From Bacillus sp. T33-2 (GTDB taxonomy: Bacteria > Bacillota > Bacilli > Bacillales > Cytobacillaceae), in contig NZ_PGVB01000002.1 of assembly GCF_002860205.1 (NCBI RefSeq), positions 62,001 to 126,000 of the forward strand: 64,000 nucleotides of DNA. The letters are read 5' to 3'. Of this stretch, positions 46,985 to 56,789 are shown piece after piece. The position numbers and the translations under genes were made by a program. How positions within the stretch are numbered: the stretch's first letter is position 1; every line of letters starts with the position of its first letter. The notes under the pieces are model-generated. The model was not told the DNA's origin. It made no database searches and saw nothing but the letters and a program-made list of their open reading frames with translations.

Positions 46985-48735
46985 TGGCTTCATTTTCCAA
47001 CTTTCAATCGGATAATCAAAAAATAACTAAAAATAGGCACGATACTAGAAATCCAGATTTAAATCCAACTGTAAACGCACAGGGTGAAAAAGAATTAGAT
47101 AGTTTTACAAAGAATTTAGACAAATACATCGATTTTGTTTCATGGGCTAGATGGAATCCTGATTTATTTTGGGATTTGATTACTCCAGAAACAGGCGGTA
47201 TTCGATTAGATTTAGATCAAAGGGTTTATTTAAGGGCTATTGCAAGGTTTATCTCTAATTACATGGTTTTCCCCAGGGGATATGGGAAGACACTTCTGGA
47301 ATTCATGGGGATGGTTCATTCCGCATTATTTTTTCCAGATATAGAAATTACACTGACTGCGCAAACTCGTGAAAACGCAGCAAAATTAGTTGATGAAAAA
47401 TTTCGTGAGGTAATAAAGTTCTACCCATTAATTCAAAATGAGATTATGGGTAAGCCGCAGATTTCTAAAGACAGTGTTGAAATTGTATTTACTTCTGGTG
47501 GACGTATTGACGTTATGGCAAATGCTCAATCATCAAAAGGGGCTCGTAGGAAAAGGTTAAATTGCGAAGAAAGTGCCTTGTTGAACAATGCACTGTTTGA
47601 GGATGTATTAGAACCAATAGTTAACGTACCTAGAAGAACAATTGGCAAGCAAGCACTAATTGATCCTGAAGAATTAAATGGACAAATCAATTTTATGACT
47701 ACCAGTTGGTTCAGGGGATCAGATGAGTTTGAGCGAAATATACAAATGCTTGACGACATGGCGGAACTTAAAGGAAAAATAGTACTGGGATCGGATTGGC
47801 AACTTGCATGTACCTTTGGTCGTGGTGAAACTAAGTCACAAATTCTGGACAAGAAAAGTAAACTTTCCCCTACCTTCTTTGCGATGAACTATTGCAGCAG
47901 ATGGGTCGGAGTCACCGATAATGCCTTAGTTGACATTAACAAAGTAATGGAATTAAGAACAATCCCTAGACCAGACTTAAAACCTGATAAAAATTATAAA
48001 TATCTTGTGAGTATGGACGTAGCAAGAAGTTCTAGTGATGCAAATAACCAATCCTCAATTGCAGTGTTGAAGTATAAAAAAGGTAGAAAAGGAAATGTAA
48101 CTTCTATAAAATTAGTTAATTTAATAAACCTCCCTAACGGTTTAAACTTTTCTGCACAAACAGTTGAATTAAAACGAATTGCTAACTTGTACGAGGCTGA
48201 AATTGTAGTAGTTGACTGTAATGGTATAGGTAGCGCAATTAAAGATGAAGCTTTGAAATCAACAACTGATCCCATTACGGGTCAAGATTTAGGATGTTGG
48301 GATACTATAAACACTGATGATGAGCCTGAAGAAGTGGGTGCTAAAAAAGTACTATATGCGTTAACTGCTCAAGGTATCAATAGTGACATTATTGTTAGTT
48401 TTATAGATGCAATTGAAAGTAAGAAATTTCTATTATTAGATAAGAAATCAAATAGTGATTATGACGCAAGTGACAAAGAGAACTTTAATAATATGATTCT
48501 TCCTCATATACAAACAGATTTACTTCTTGAAGAAGTGGCGAATTTAAAGTTAAAAATGAATCAAAATGGGAAGTACACCGTTGAACAAGTCACAAAACGC
48601 ATCAATAAAGACCGTTATTCAGCAACGGCGATGGGACTTTGGTATATAAAAGAGTTTCTTGATAAATTTGAAAAAGAAACTCAAAAATACGATGTTAATA
48701 AACTTTTTATGTTCAAACAACCAAAAGTGATATAA
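46984..48735 (+). CDS. Terminase large subunit (583 aa)
   Basis: ATPase domain with Walker A FPRGYGKT (~96-103), an adenine-type LTAQTRENAAKL segment, and Walker B-like RKRLNCEESALL. RNase H-type nuclease domain: YLVSMDVARSSSDANNQSSI (~340), IVVVDCNGIGSAI, and a late acidic region (SNSDYDASDKENFNN). It pumps DNA into proheads and cuts concatemers. Corresponds to SPbeta YonF. Overlaps the small subunit gene by one base. Confidence 0.9.
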   Translation: MASFSNFQSDNQKITKNRHDTRNPDLNPTVNAQGEKELDSFTKNLDKYIDFVSWARWNPDLFWDLITPETGGIRLDLDQRVYLRAIARFISNYMVFPRGYGKTLLEFMGMVHSALFFPDIEITLTAQTRENAAKLVDEKFREVIKFYPLIQNEIMGKPQISKDSVEIVFTSGGRIDVMANAQSSKGARRKRLNCEESALLNNALFEDVLEPIVNVPRRTIGKQALIDPEELNGQINFMTTSWFRGSDEFERNIQMLDDMAELKGKIVLGSDWQLACTFGRGETKSQILDKKSKLSPTFFAMNYCSRWVGVTDNALVDINKVMELRTIPRPDLKPDKNYKYLVSMDVARSSSDANNQSSIAVLKYKKGRKGNVTSIKLVNLINLPNGLNFSAQTVELKRIANLYEAEIVVVDCNGIGSAIKDEALKSTTDPITGQDLGCWDTINTDDEPEEVGAKKVLYALTAQGINSDIIVSFIDAIESKKFLLLDKKSNSDYDASDKENFNNMILPHIQTDLLLEEVANLKLKMNQNGKYTVEQVTKRINKDRYSATAMGLWYIKEFLDKFEKETQKYDVNKLFMFKQPKVI

Positions 48736-48775
48736 AGATTAATAATTAAATACTATAAATAAAAGGAGGTGTCCC

Positions 48776-50236
48776 ATGTCTGAACAGGAAACTCAGCCCA
48801 ACCTTGTGCCTGTATCATTTGCTCAACTATCGAAACTCATATTTAACGATATTAACTCAGATACCAGTAAATCATCACTTACAATTAAATATACAAAAGA
48901 ACAAATTATTGGATTTCTGGAAAATCCCAAAAAATATATCACTCAACTTCGCCAATTAAGTCAGTATTTGTATCACGTCTCCCCTCATTACAAGAGATTG
49001 ATTCAATACTTTGCTGGTATGTTGAGATTTGATTATATTGTAGAACCTTATGATTTGGATATTGAGAAAGTTAACATAGATACTTTCAAAAGACAATATC
49101 AAAAAACATTAAGAGTATTAGAGACAATGAATCTACCTCATGAGTTCACTAAAATATTGAAACATGGTTTTAAAGACGATGTATTTTATGGATATGAATA
49201 TATGACAGATGATTCATATTTTATCCAAAAACTAACTCCTGACTTTTGCAGAATATCATCAATTGAGGATGGAGTTTATAATTTTGAGTTTGACTTTTCC
49301 TACTTTAAGTCAGACGAAGATGCTAAAAAATACCCCAAAGAATTCCAGGATAAATATGAAATATATAAAAATGATAGATCAAAGAAAAGATGGCAAGAGT
49401 TAGATTCTCAGAACACTATTTGCTTTAAAGTGAATGAGGAATTAGACTACCCCCTCCCTCCTTTCAGCACAGTATTTGAATCTGTTTTTGATATTGATGA
49501 AAATAAGAGAATGAGACGGGTTAAGACTAAAATAGATAACTACATGATTCTTACTCAAAAAATCCCTGTTGCTGATAAAACTGAAGAACCCAATAAGTTC
49601 TTAATCGATTTGGATACAGCAATTGCTTTTCACAATAAGGCAACACAATCCTTACCAGAAGAAGTAGGATTGGTTACAAGTCCAATGGCAATTGAAGCAA
49701 TTAAACTCGAAAGAAAAAATACTGATGTTGACACTGTTGCAAAATCTGAGCGAGACTATTATAATGCTGCCGGAGTTAGTCAAACTCTCTTTAACAGTGA
49801 TAAGGCAACTGGTACAGGACTTAATAAATCAGTTGTTACCGATGAGCAAATAGTCTTCATGTGTTTACAACAATTAGAACGCTGGCTTAATCGTAAATTG
49901 AAACAAATAAATGGTAAATATAAATTCAGAGTTAAATTCCTGGAGACTACAAGATTTAATGTTGGAGAAGTTCGAGATGGTCTATTAAAATCTGCTCAAT
50001 ATGGTATGCCTGTAAAGTCTGCTCTAGCTGCTACATGGGGATATACACCTAGCACATTTATGAATATGACATTCTTGGAAAATGAAGTCATGAACTTGCC
50101 TGAGAAACTAATTCCCCTCAGTTCATCTCATACGACTTCTGGTAAAGATAGTACAGGTGCTCCTAAAAAGAGTGATGGCGAAATCTCTGAATCTGGTGAG
50201 AAAACAAGAGACAATGATGGAAATATAAGAGAGTAG
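48776..50236 (+). CDS. Portal protein (486 aa)
   Basis: Portal-like elements: LSQYLYHVSPHYKRLIQYFA near the start, EYMTDDSYFIQKLTPDFCRI, a long stem helix (EAIKLERKNTDVDTVAKSER) and YYNAAGVSQTLFNSDKATGT, ending in a polar tail. Its position right after the terminase and length fit the dodecameric portal through which DNA is packaged (SPbeta YonE). Start after AAAGGAGGTGTCCC. Confidence 0.88.
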   Translation: MSEQETQPNLVPVSFAQLSKLIFNDINSDTSKSSLTIKYTKEQIIGFLENPKKYITQLRQLSQYLYHVSPHYKRLIQYFAGMLRFDYIVEPYDLDIEKVNIDTFKRQYQKTLRVLETMNLPHEFTKILKHGFKDDVFYGYEYMTDDSYFIQKLTPDFCRISSIEDGVYNFEFDFSYFKSDEDAKKYPKEFQDKYEIYKNDRSKKRWQELDSQNTICFKVNEELDYPLPPFSTVFESVFDIDENKRMRRVKTKIDNYMILTQKIPVADKTEEPNKFLIDLDTAIAFHNKATQSLPEEVGLVTSPMAIEAIKLERKNTDVDTVAKSERDYYNAAGVSQTLFNSDKATGTGLNKSVVTDEQIVFMCLQQLERWLNRKLKQINGKYKFRVKFLETTRFNVGEVRDGLLKSAQYGMPVKSALAATWGYTPSTFMNMTFLENEVMNLPEKLIPLSSSHTTSGKDSTGAPKKSDGEISESGEKTRDNDGNIRE

Positions 50237-50266
50237 TTATCAATCACTTCTCTGAAAGGAGGTGAA

Positions 50267-51805
50267 ATGGTGGATAAAAAGATTGATAAGTTTGTACCTG
50301 TTCTCTTTCAGAAATTAAATACATACGAAAATGAATCTGAAGATACTCGTTTCCTTAAGGTGAAAATTTGGCTCATGCATATGGGTGAAAACCTAAATGG
50401 GAGTTATTTTGACAAAACAATTGTCGAAGAAGCCATCCCTACCCTTGCAAACACCCCTATCCTTGCATACATCGAAGATAATTCAGAAGACGAAAAAGAT
50501 TTTTCAGATCATAGGATGGTATTAGTTAAAGAAGATGGACAGTTCAAAATAAAATATATCGGTCAAGCAATAGGAGTTATTCCTGAAGAAAATAATGCTC
50601 AATTTGAGAAGCGTGTTTGTGATGACGGTATTGAGAGAGAATTCCTGACGGTAGATGGGCTAATTTGGACGAAGTTTGATGATCCAATTGATATATTTAA
50701 TCGTGATGCAATTAAATCTCAATCAATGGAATTACATGATGACTATGAAGGTGAATGGGGCGAAGATAACCTCTTCCATTTCACCAAGTTCTCATTCTTT
50801 GGAGCTTGTGCATTAGGTAAAGATGTTTTACCAGCAATGCGTTCAGCGTCAATTGAAGCACAATTTTCTTATGACAATATGTTTAACGAGATTCAGCAAA
50901 AGATGGAGCAGTTTAAACATGTTTTCAACTTGACTGAAAAAGGAGGTAATGAAAGCGTGAATGAAAAATTAGAACTCTTGAAGAAATATTCTTTGACTGA
51001 AGAAGATTTGAAGACAAAAGAAATTAACATTGAAGATTACTCTGTTGAAGAATTAGAAGTCAAATTAAATGAGTTGACTTCTTCTGAAAACACTGATTTC
51101 GCTTTAGTTGCTAGTCAACTTAGAGATGAAATTCGTGCTGAACTGTATAAAGATTACACAGAAGATGAGTGGGGTTATAAATCAAGAAGTTACTGGTATG
51201 TTGACCATACAGAAGATATGGTGATTGCCGAAGATACAAAAGATAATTATCGACTAGTCGGTTTATCTTATTCTACCAATGGCGATGCAATTTCTATTGA
51301 CTTTGAATCCAAAAAACGTATGAAAATTGCCTATGAACCTTTTGAGGGTGAAGGAGAATTACAATTCAATCTAACTTCAAAAGATAAAGTTGAATATGAC
51401 TTAAATGTTAAAGAAAAGGAACTAGAAAAGTCATTTTCAACCGAAAAAGAATCTGCTGTTACTGATATTCAAGAAAAATTCACTAAACTTGAAAAGGAAG
51501 TTGTATCTCTTCGTCAGTTTAAAGAAGAAAAACTTTCTGTTGAACGTTCTGAAAAAGAACAAGAGTTGTTTGAGAGTTTCTCTGCTGAATTAACTGAAGA
51601 TGAAATGAAGGAAGTAAAAGAACTGGCTTCTGAATTTACATTAGAACAAATTGAAGAAAAATTATTTACTCTAGTTGGTAAGAAGAAAGCTAGTTTTGCA
51701 AAGCAAGTGAAAAAGGAAAAACAAAAATCTATCAAAATTGAAGTTGACCATGAAGATGATGAACCAAAAGCTTATGGTGGACTGTTTGAAAAATATGGTG
51801 AATAA
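50267..51805 (+). CDS. Capsid scaffold/maturation protein (512 aa)
   Basis: N-terminal ~200 residues (FLKVKIWLMHMGENLNGSYF, ANTPILAYIEDNSEDEKDFS, FTKFSFFGACALGKDVLPAM) resemble a phage structural/protease-like domain; the C-terminal third is a highly charged coiled coil (DIQEKFTKLEKEVVSLRQFK) ideal for an internal scaffold. Position between portal and capsid genes agrees (SPbeta YonD). Probably cleaved and expelled with the ClpP-like protease. Confidence 0.75.
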   Translation: MVDKKIDKFVPVLFQKLNTYENESEDTRFLKVKIWLMHMGENLNGSYFDKTIVEEAIPTLANTPILAYIEDNSEDEKDFSDHRMVLVKEDGQFKIKYIGQAIGVIPEENNAQFEKRVCDDGIEREFLTVDGLIWTKFDDPIDIFNRDAIKSQSMELHDDYEGEWGEDNLFHFTKFSFFGACALGKDVLPAMRSASIEAQFSYDNMFNEIQQKMEQFKHVFNLTEKGGNESVNEKLELLKKYSLTEEDLKTKEINIEDYSVEELEVKLNELTSSENTDFALVASQLRDEIRAELYKDYTEDEWGYKSRSYWYVDHTEDMVIAEDTKDNYRLVGLSYSTNGDAISIDFESKKRMKIAYEPFEGEGELQFNLTSKDKVEYDLNVKEKELEKSFSTEKESAVTDIQEKFTKLEKEVVSLRQFKEEKLSVERSEKEQELFESFSAELTEDEMKEVKELASEFTLEQIEEKLFTLVGKKKASFAKQVKKEKQKSIKIEVDHEDDEPKAYGGLFEKYGE

Positions 51806-51807
51806 CT

Positions 51808-51840
51808 AAGGCTGTCTCAAAAGGGATAAGTCTTTTTTTA
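51808..51840 (+). terminator. Intrinsic terminator
   Basis: AAGGCT/AGTCTT stem (one G-U pair) with a run of seven T and TATTTTA after it, between scaffold and decoration genes. Confidence 0.6.
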
Positions 51841-51881
51841 TTTTATAACACAAATATTAATTATAATGGAGGAATTCAATA

Positions 51882-52418
51882 ATGGCTGGAGTAGTTCGTT
51901 TAGATTCTTTGGCTGCTATCTACGGTGGCGGTCACATTTATTCACTACAATCTGCAGAGGTTGTACAAAATGGTTTTGTTGGTAAAGTAGGTAATCTTTT
52001 GGCTAACGAGCGTGAAGTTCGTGCTTTTGAAAAAGCTGCTACACTTGCTAATGATAAAGCAGTACTTGTTGCTCATGACGAAATTATTTATGATCAAACT
52101 CGTCAATCACAAGGAAACCTTAAAAACTTTGATATCAAAGCAGGAAAAGTATTCCGTGCGTATGAACTAAAAGAAGGAGATGTATTCTCTGTTTCTAAAG
52201 ACATTGTAGATGCTCTTGCTTCCAGTGTTGTAGTAGGTAATAAAGTTGTTCTTCAAACTGCTTCTCACAAGTTGAAAGAAGCAGCATCTGTAACTACTGA
52301 AAGATTTGTAGGACGTATTGAAGCCGTTGAAAATATTGGCGTGGCTACTGCTACTGGCGCACCTGGTCTAATTGGTGGAGTAGTTGAAATGGTAGTAATT
52401 CGTGTTGAGAAAAACTAA
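51882..52418 (+). CDS. Probable capsid decoration/head protein (178 aa)
   Basis: MAGVVRLDSLAAIYGGGHIY; all-beta, Ala/Val-rich, ending GVVEMVVIRVEKN. Its place between scaffold and major capsid (SPbeta YonC position) and its strong ribosome site suggest an abundant head component. No catalytic motif. Confidence 0.7.
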   Translation: MAGVVRLDSLAAIYGGGHIYSLQSAEVVQNGFVGKVGNLLANEREVRAFEKAATLANDKAVLVAHDEIIYDQTRQSQGNLKNFDIKAGKVFRAYELKEGDVFSVSKDIVDALASSVVVGNKVVLQTASHKLKEAASVTTERFVGRIEAVENIGVATATGAPGLIGGVVEMVVIRVEKN

Positions 52419-52452
52419 TTAATCTAATAATCCATAGGAGGGCTATAAAATA

Positions 52453-53445
52453 ATGAAACAAGATCTTGTAAAGTTAGGCGTAGACCTATACAAAAAGCGT
52501 GTAACTGACTATTCAGAAGTAAAAGCTAACGATGTAATCCGTAAGGCATTTGTTGACATCATGGGTACTGACAAGCCAGATGCTCGTCAATTCCGTAGGC
52601 ACAAGGTTGAAATTTTTGAAATTATTGAAGAAGTTTTAGAACAAACAATTACTGACGGAATGGTTGCAAATGCATTCTTTGATCAATTCGTTGAATATCG
52701 TGACCTGAACCTTGGTGACACCAATGAGTTCTATGTAGAAGATCGTTCTATGCTGGTTGTTGCTCGCCATGCTGGAAACCATTGGGATATCCGCAGGCAG
52801 AAATTGAACATTGGCGATAGCTTCACTGTTCAAACAGAAGCATTTGCTGCTGCTATCTACACTGATTTCAAACGTTTCTTGGCTGGTCGCATTGACTGGG
52901 ATGCTTTCATTAATAAAGTAGGTCAAGCGTTCGCTAACCAACTTAACTCTCGTGTTTACACTGAGTTCATGAACACTATGACTTATCTACCTGCTGAATT
53001 TAAAGAAACTGGTACATATTCTGATGCTAACCTTATTGAACTTGCAGAGCATGTTCAAGCTGCAAACCAAGGATCAGAGATTATTATCGCTGGAACTCGC
53101 ACTGCACTTTCTAAACTTAATGGTACTACTGCTCTAATGAGTGAAGGTATGAAAGATCAGTTAAACAAGAGTGGAGTACTTGAATACTGGAACGGATATA
53201 AGTTGCTTCCTATTCCACAAAATCATGTAGCCAATACTTTTAACTTCCAAATTGCTAATGACCGTTTCATGGTTCTTCCTTCTAACGCAAAACCAATCAA
53301 GGTTGTTAAAGAAGGTATGCCTTTGATTAAGGAAGTTTCTGATGGTACAACTAACCGTGATATGTCAATGGAATACAATTTCATTTCTCAATACGGTGTA
53401 GCAGCAGTTTTCAATGTTTTATATGGTATGTATCAGTTTTCATAA
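52453..53445 (+). CDS. Major capsid protein (330 aa)
   Basis: HK97-fold-like features: helical N-arm (ANDVIRKAFVDIMGT), ARHAGNHWDIRRQKLNIGDS, spine region (FKRFLAGRIDWDAFINKVGQ), SEIIIAGTRTALSKL and the late GMPLIKEVSDG / NFISQYGVAAVFNVLYGMYQ. Corresponds to SPbeta YonB. Codon usage is more GC-rich than its neighbours, consistent with high expression, and a terminator follows immediately, as is common for abundant capsid genes. Confidence 0.88.
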   Translation: MKQDLVKLGVDLYKKRVTDYSEVKANDVIRKAFVDIMGTDKPDARQFRRHKVEIFEIIEEVLEQTITDGMVANAFFDQFVEYRDLNLGDTNEFYVEDRSMLVVARHAGNHWDIRRQKLNIGDSFTVQTEAFAAAIYTDFKRFLAGRIDWDAFINKVGQAFANQLNSRVYTEFMNTMTYLPAEFKETGTYSDANLIELAEHVQAANQGSEIIIAGTRTALSKLNGTTALMSEGMKDQLNKSGVLEYWNGYKLLPIPQNHVANTFNFQIANDRFMVLPSNAKPIKVVKEGMPLIKEVSDGTTNRDMSMEYNFISQYGVAAVFNVLYGMYQFS

Positions 53446-53468
53446 TATCAATTAATTATATATCAATT

Positions 53469-53498
53469 AGGGAGGGTTTTCCTCCCTTCTATTTTACT
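53469..53498 (+). terminator. Intrinsic terminator after the capsid gene
   Basis: AGGGAGG/CCTCCCT hairpin with a GTTTT-type loop, then TCTATTTTACTTT; the following gene continues the late cluster, so read-through must be possible. Confidence 0.8.
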
Positions 53499-53521
53499 TT
53501 GAGAACAAGGAGATGTTATTA

Positions 53522-54085
53522 ATGGCAAGAGGTCGTAAACCTAATAGTTCAGTTGATGAAAATATAGTGGAAGAGAAAGTAGTAGACGAGCAAACTGTTA
53601 AAGTTGAGCAGGAAAAAAGTAAACCACAGAAGAAGAAACAAATCGAGCGAGATGCTTTAATTGCTTGCTTTAATGTTACCAGTGGAAGGCTTACTTATAT
53701 TTCAAGGAAGTCGGGACTCCAAACAGTTTGGTCAAATTATGGTGATGTCGAATACCTTGAATTCGCTGAACTTCTCACAATGAAATCTTCTCAGCCTAAG
53801 TTCTTAAATGAGCCTTGGATTTTCGTTGAAGATGAAGAAGTGGTTAATCAACTTGGACTAAAAGAAGTCTATAAAAATATAATTCCACTTAATGAAGTAG
53901 ATGAGTTTTTCGCTTTGGATGTCAATAAAGCGAAGGAAATTCTGCCTAAGTTGCCAAGAGGGATGAAAGACTTAATTGGGGATCAAGCACGTAAGGCTAT
54001 CCAATCTGGCGACTTATATAACATTCAGTTAGTCAGACTGCTTGAACAAGAGTTGCAATTAGATTTGATTTCTCTGATGGATTAG
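53522..54085 (+). CDS. Head completion/connector protein (188 aa)
   Basis: MARGRKPNSSVDENIVEEKV: a basic/acidic unstructured start, then LIACFNVTSGRLTYISRKSG, LQTVWSNYGDVEYLEFAELL. Start at 53522 after AAGGAGATGTTATTA. Position (SPbeta YonA) right after the major capsid implies a head-neck role; the exact function is not evident. Confidence 0.65.
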   Translation: MARGRKPNSSVDENIVEEKVVDEQTVKVEQEKSKPQKKKQIERDALIACFNVTSGRLTYISRKSGLQTVWSNYGDVEYLEFAELLTMKSSQPKFLNEPWIFVEDEEVVNQLGLKEVYKNIIPLNEVDEFFALDVNKAKEILPKLPRGMKDLIGDQARKAIQSGDLYNIQLVRLLEQELQLDLISLMD

Positions 54086-54100
54086 TAAGGAGGTGCTAAA

Positions 54101-54526
54101 ATGGCAACCTCTTATGAAGACATTTACTCAAGATTTGCTCCAAAGATAACTGATTATACTTTTGTTAACTTGTCGGATACTGAAGTTGAGGAACATTTTG
54201 AGACGTTTTTAAAGTCATCAATAATTAAATTTCGGTATTGCGATAAACTGAGTGATCGAGATGAAACACTAAAACAATTTAATAAAGACCTAACAGAAGA
54301 AGAACAAGAAATTTTATCTAACTTAATGTGTGTTGAATATTTAACACCCAAGTTAATTACAGACGATTTATTGAAGCAAACGTTGAGTTCAAAAGACTAC
54401 AAATTATACTCACAAGCAAACCATATTAAGGAACTTCGTGAACTAAGGGATCAATTTCAAAAAGAAGCAAACAATCTAATGATTTTGTACACCTTTAATA
54501 CAAGTAAGTTGGATGGGTTTTTATGA
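54101..54526 (+). CDS. Head-tail connector protein (141 aa)
   Basis: MATSYEDIYSRFAPKITDYT, LSDTEVEEHFETFLKSSIIK, FRYCDKLSDRDETLKQFNKD: helical, like gp6/DNA-packaging connector proteins in siphophages. Overlaps the next gene by four bases (ATGA). Confidence 0.65.
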   Translation: MATSYEDIYSRFAPKITDYTFVNLSDTEVEEHFETFLKSSIIKFRYCDKLSDRDETLKQFNKDLTEEEQEILSNLMCVEYLTPKLITDDLLKQTLSSKDYKLYSQANHIKELRELRDQFQKEANNLMILYTFNTSKLDGFL

Positions 54527-54843
54527 TGTACGAGATACCTAGAGACAGTGCATTATTTAGTAATTACTTAGAAGTCTCAAAAAGCCGTGTTTTTAAAACC
54601 CTCCCCCTTTTAGAAGAAAAAAATGAAGGTTTATATCATTACATAGACTCCCTTCTTTTTGAACTGTATGGTCTTCAGTACTGTGTGGTTGGGGTTAAAA
54701 ATTCCTTCAACTACCTATCTTTGCTTTGTAGTTTAGAGTCTTTATTAGATGAGATGTTGATTCGGGAAAAGCATTTTGAGTTTATTCGTAGTGAAATTTT
54801 TAAAATGATTAGTTTAATTGAGAAACTTCAGAAAGGAGAGTGA
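54523..54843 (+). CDS. Small neck-region protein (106 aa)
   Basis: MMYEIPRDSALFSNYLEVSK; helical, ending FKMISLIEKLQKGE. Coupled by ATGA to the connector upstream. Unrecognised family, assigned to head-tail joining by context. Confidence 0.58.
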   Translation: MMYEIPRDSALFSNYLEVSKSRVFKTLPLLEEKNEGLYHYIDSLLFELYGLQYCVVGVKNSFNYLSLLCSLESLLDEMLIREKHFEFIRSEIFKMISLIEKLQKGE

Positions 54844-54846
54844 AAA

Positions 54847-55527
54847 ATGAGTTATTTAAATGTTTATAGACAAAGACTACAAGCAAGTGGAAATAATGCC
54901 ACTGACGGAATTGTAAATTCTAGCAAACAAACAATAAAAAATAACTTTAGTAACTCTTTGTTTTCTGAAACAGTCTTAATTGATGCTGTTGAATATGAAG
55001 TGATTGTTACCCAGGAAAAGAAAAGTGAAGATAAGAAGATTTTACTGAAACCTGATACGCAGATATATGTCGGCTCGGTGGTAAAAATAAAAAATTCGCA
55101 TTATCTCACTATGGACTTTCTTGGAGAAGGAATTAACGAAATATACCCTACTGCATCTTTAAAACTTTGCAACTCCTCCCTCCCTATCGTTTCTAATAAA
55201 ACAAGAGATTTATTGAGAGATGAGAATGGGAATCCGGTGCTAGATGACGATGGAAGACCTCAGTATGTGGAGACTGGTGGAGAAACTATTCCTGAACCTT
55301 GTATTGTGGAGAATAAAGTATCGACTGGTAAGGATAATGAGCAACTTCCCCTTCCAGAAGGTCGAATTAATGTCACATTAAAGTATCAAGTCTCTGACAG
55401 TTTAAAAGTTAATAGTGAGTTTATTTTGTATGGTAATACATACAAGATTCTTGATATTGATATGACTAAGGTGATTGGAGATAAAGGGATTATACTACTT
55501 AATGCTGAAAGAGTGGTGAGTAGTTAA
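54847..55527 (+). CDS. Head-tail joining protein (226 aa)
   Basis: MSYLNVYRQRLQASGNNATD, then a beta-rich body (EYEVIVTQEKKSEDKKILLK, YVGSVVKIKNSHYLTMDFLG) and a glycine-proline-rich segment. Resembles head-closure proteins of siphophages in length and fold class. One-base overlap with the next gene. Confidence 0.62.
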   Translation: MSYLNVYRQRLQASGNNATDGIVNSSKQTIKNNFSNSLFSETVLIDAVEYEVIVTQEKKSEDKKILLKPDTQIYVGSVVKIKNSHYLTMDFLGEGINEIYPTASLKLCNSSLPIVSNKTRDLLRDENGNPVLDDDGRPQYVETGGETIPEPCIVENKVSTGKDNEQLPLPEGRINVTLKYQVSDSLKVNSEFILYGNTYKILDIDMTKVIGDKGIILLNAERVVSS

Positions 55528-56018
55528 TGGGAATGTACGATAATCTAAGAGACATTGTTAAAGTGTTCCGTTTTGATGATATATTGCTCAGGCTACTCTA
55601 TTACCCACCAAAAGATATTGCTAAAGGCATTAAAGACCCCCTTGATCCTTCCCTTGCTAATGTTCTTGCTATTGATATTGATTGGACAATCCGAGATAAA
55701 CGAATAATGCTCGTTCCTAAATCCGAAGACTTAGCAACTTCCCCTCTCTGTCGCATTTATTTGTATGCAGGAAGGCGTTCACCCTCAAGGAATTATCATG
55801 TTGCCAAACAGGAAGTTATTGTTGATATTCTCTGTCATAATGATTTTGAAAAAGACCTTCGCTCCATGCGAATTAGTGACAGAGTTAACGAATTACTTGT
55901 TTTGGAGCATGTTACTGGTCTGGGTAAGATTGATTATGTAAATGGTGGAGGAATTAACGCACCTTCTGCATATGTAGGTTATCGACATGTCTATGAGTTT
56001 GGAAGTACAAAGTCATGA
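55527..56018 (+). CDS. Tail completion/neck protein (163 aa)
   Basis: MGMYDNLRDIVKVFRFDDIL, IYLYAGRRSPSRNYHVAKQE, VIVDILCHNDFEKDLRSMRI: an alpha/beta layout similar to tail terminator proteins. Starts in TAATG overlap with the gene before and ends in ATGA overlap with the gene after. Confidence 0.62.
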   Translation: MGMYDNLRDIVKVFRFDDILLRLLYYPPKDIAKGIKDPLDPSLANVLAIDIDWTIRDKRIMLVPKSEDLATSPLCRIYLYAGRRSPSRNYHVAKQEVIVDILCHNDFEKDLRSMRISDRVNELLVLEHVTGLGKIDYVNGGGINAPSAYVGYRHVYEFGSTKS

Positions 56019-56740
56019 TGGACATTAAGGAGTTTTACATACTTGGCTTACCTATTCAGACTGAAATTGGTGTATGTCATTTTCTCAAAGTAAAAGAGTA
56101 TCCCGATTACTTTATGGACTTGCAGATTATTGGATTATCCAAACAGCATTTTATAAATAAATATGCTGAAATGAATAAACGGCAAAAAGATCCTCTTGTT
56201 GAAGAGTTTATTGAAGAACTGAAGATTGTTGATTTATATCAGATTGTCGTTAATATACCCGAAGTAAGCCAAGCTTATTTTAGCGTACTATCTAAGGTGT
56301 TCGATGATGGGGATATTGTGGAAAAGATTACACCCGAAAACTTCTCATATTATCGCAATCTAGTTATGACAATGAATTTCATCAAGGAAGAAAAAATTAA
56401 TCCTAACCCAGAAATACAGAGGGCTATTGAAAGAAGCCGAAGATTAAAGCAACAAGATAGTGAAGGATTGGAGTTCTCCGATCTTGTTTCTAGTGTAGTT
56501 GGGTTCAACGGATTGTCGTATCAGGATATTAACGAATTTACTGTATATCAACTATATATGACATATTACCGGATAGCTCAAATTAAAAATTATGATACCT
56601 CCACTCTATTCGCCACTGTCTCCAGTGAGAAGATTAAGATTGAGAGTTGGAGTAAGCATATTAACTTGTTTGAGGATGAAAAACACTTTATCAGCGAGCA
56701 AGAATTTAAGAAGAAAACTGGAAGTGTGTTCAACGGGTAG
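56015..56740 (+). CDS. Tail-region hypothetical protein (241 aa)
   Basis: MMDIKEFYILGLPIQTEIGV; helical, with KRQKDPLVEEFIEELKIVDL and an Arg-rich segment (AIERSRRLKQQDSEGLEF). Position between tail completion and tail tube genes. Not recognised; its stop is inside a terminator. Confidence 0.6.
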   Translation: MMDIKEFYILGLPIQTEIGVCHFLKVKEYPDYFMDLQIIGLSKQHFINKYAEMNKRQKDPLVEEFIEELKIVDLYQIVVNIPEVSQAYFSVLSKVFDDGDIVEKITPENFSYYRNLVMTMNFIKEEKINPNPEIQRAIERSRRLKQQDSEGLEFSDLVSSVVGFNGLSYQDINEFTVYQLYMTYYRIAQIKNYDTSTLFATVSSEKIKIESWSKHINLFEDEKHFISEQEFKKKTGSVFNG

Positions 56741-56764
56741 ATATCTACCCGTTTTTTTATTTTG
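56732..56764 (+). terminator. Intrinsic terminator
   Basis: AACGGGTAG-ATAT-CTACCCGTT followed by six T and ATTTT; strong and symmetrical. The preceding gene's stop lies in the stem. Confidence 0.9.
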
Positions 56765-56789
56765 TCAATTTTTAAGGAGGATATAATTA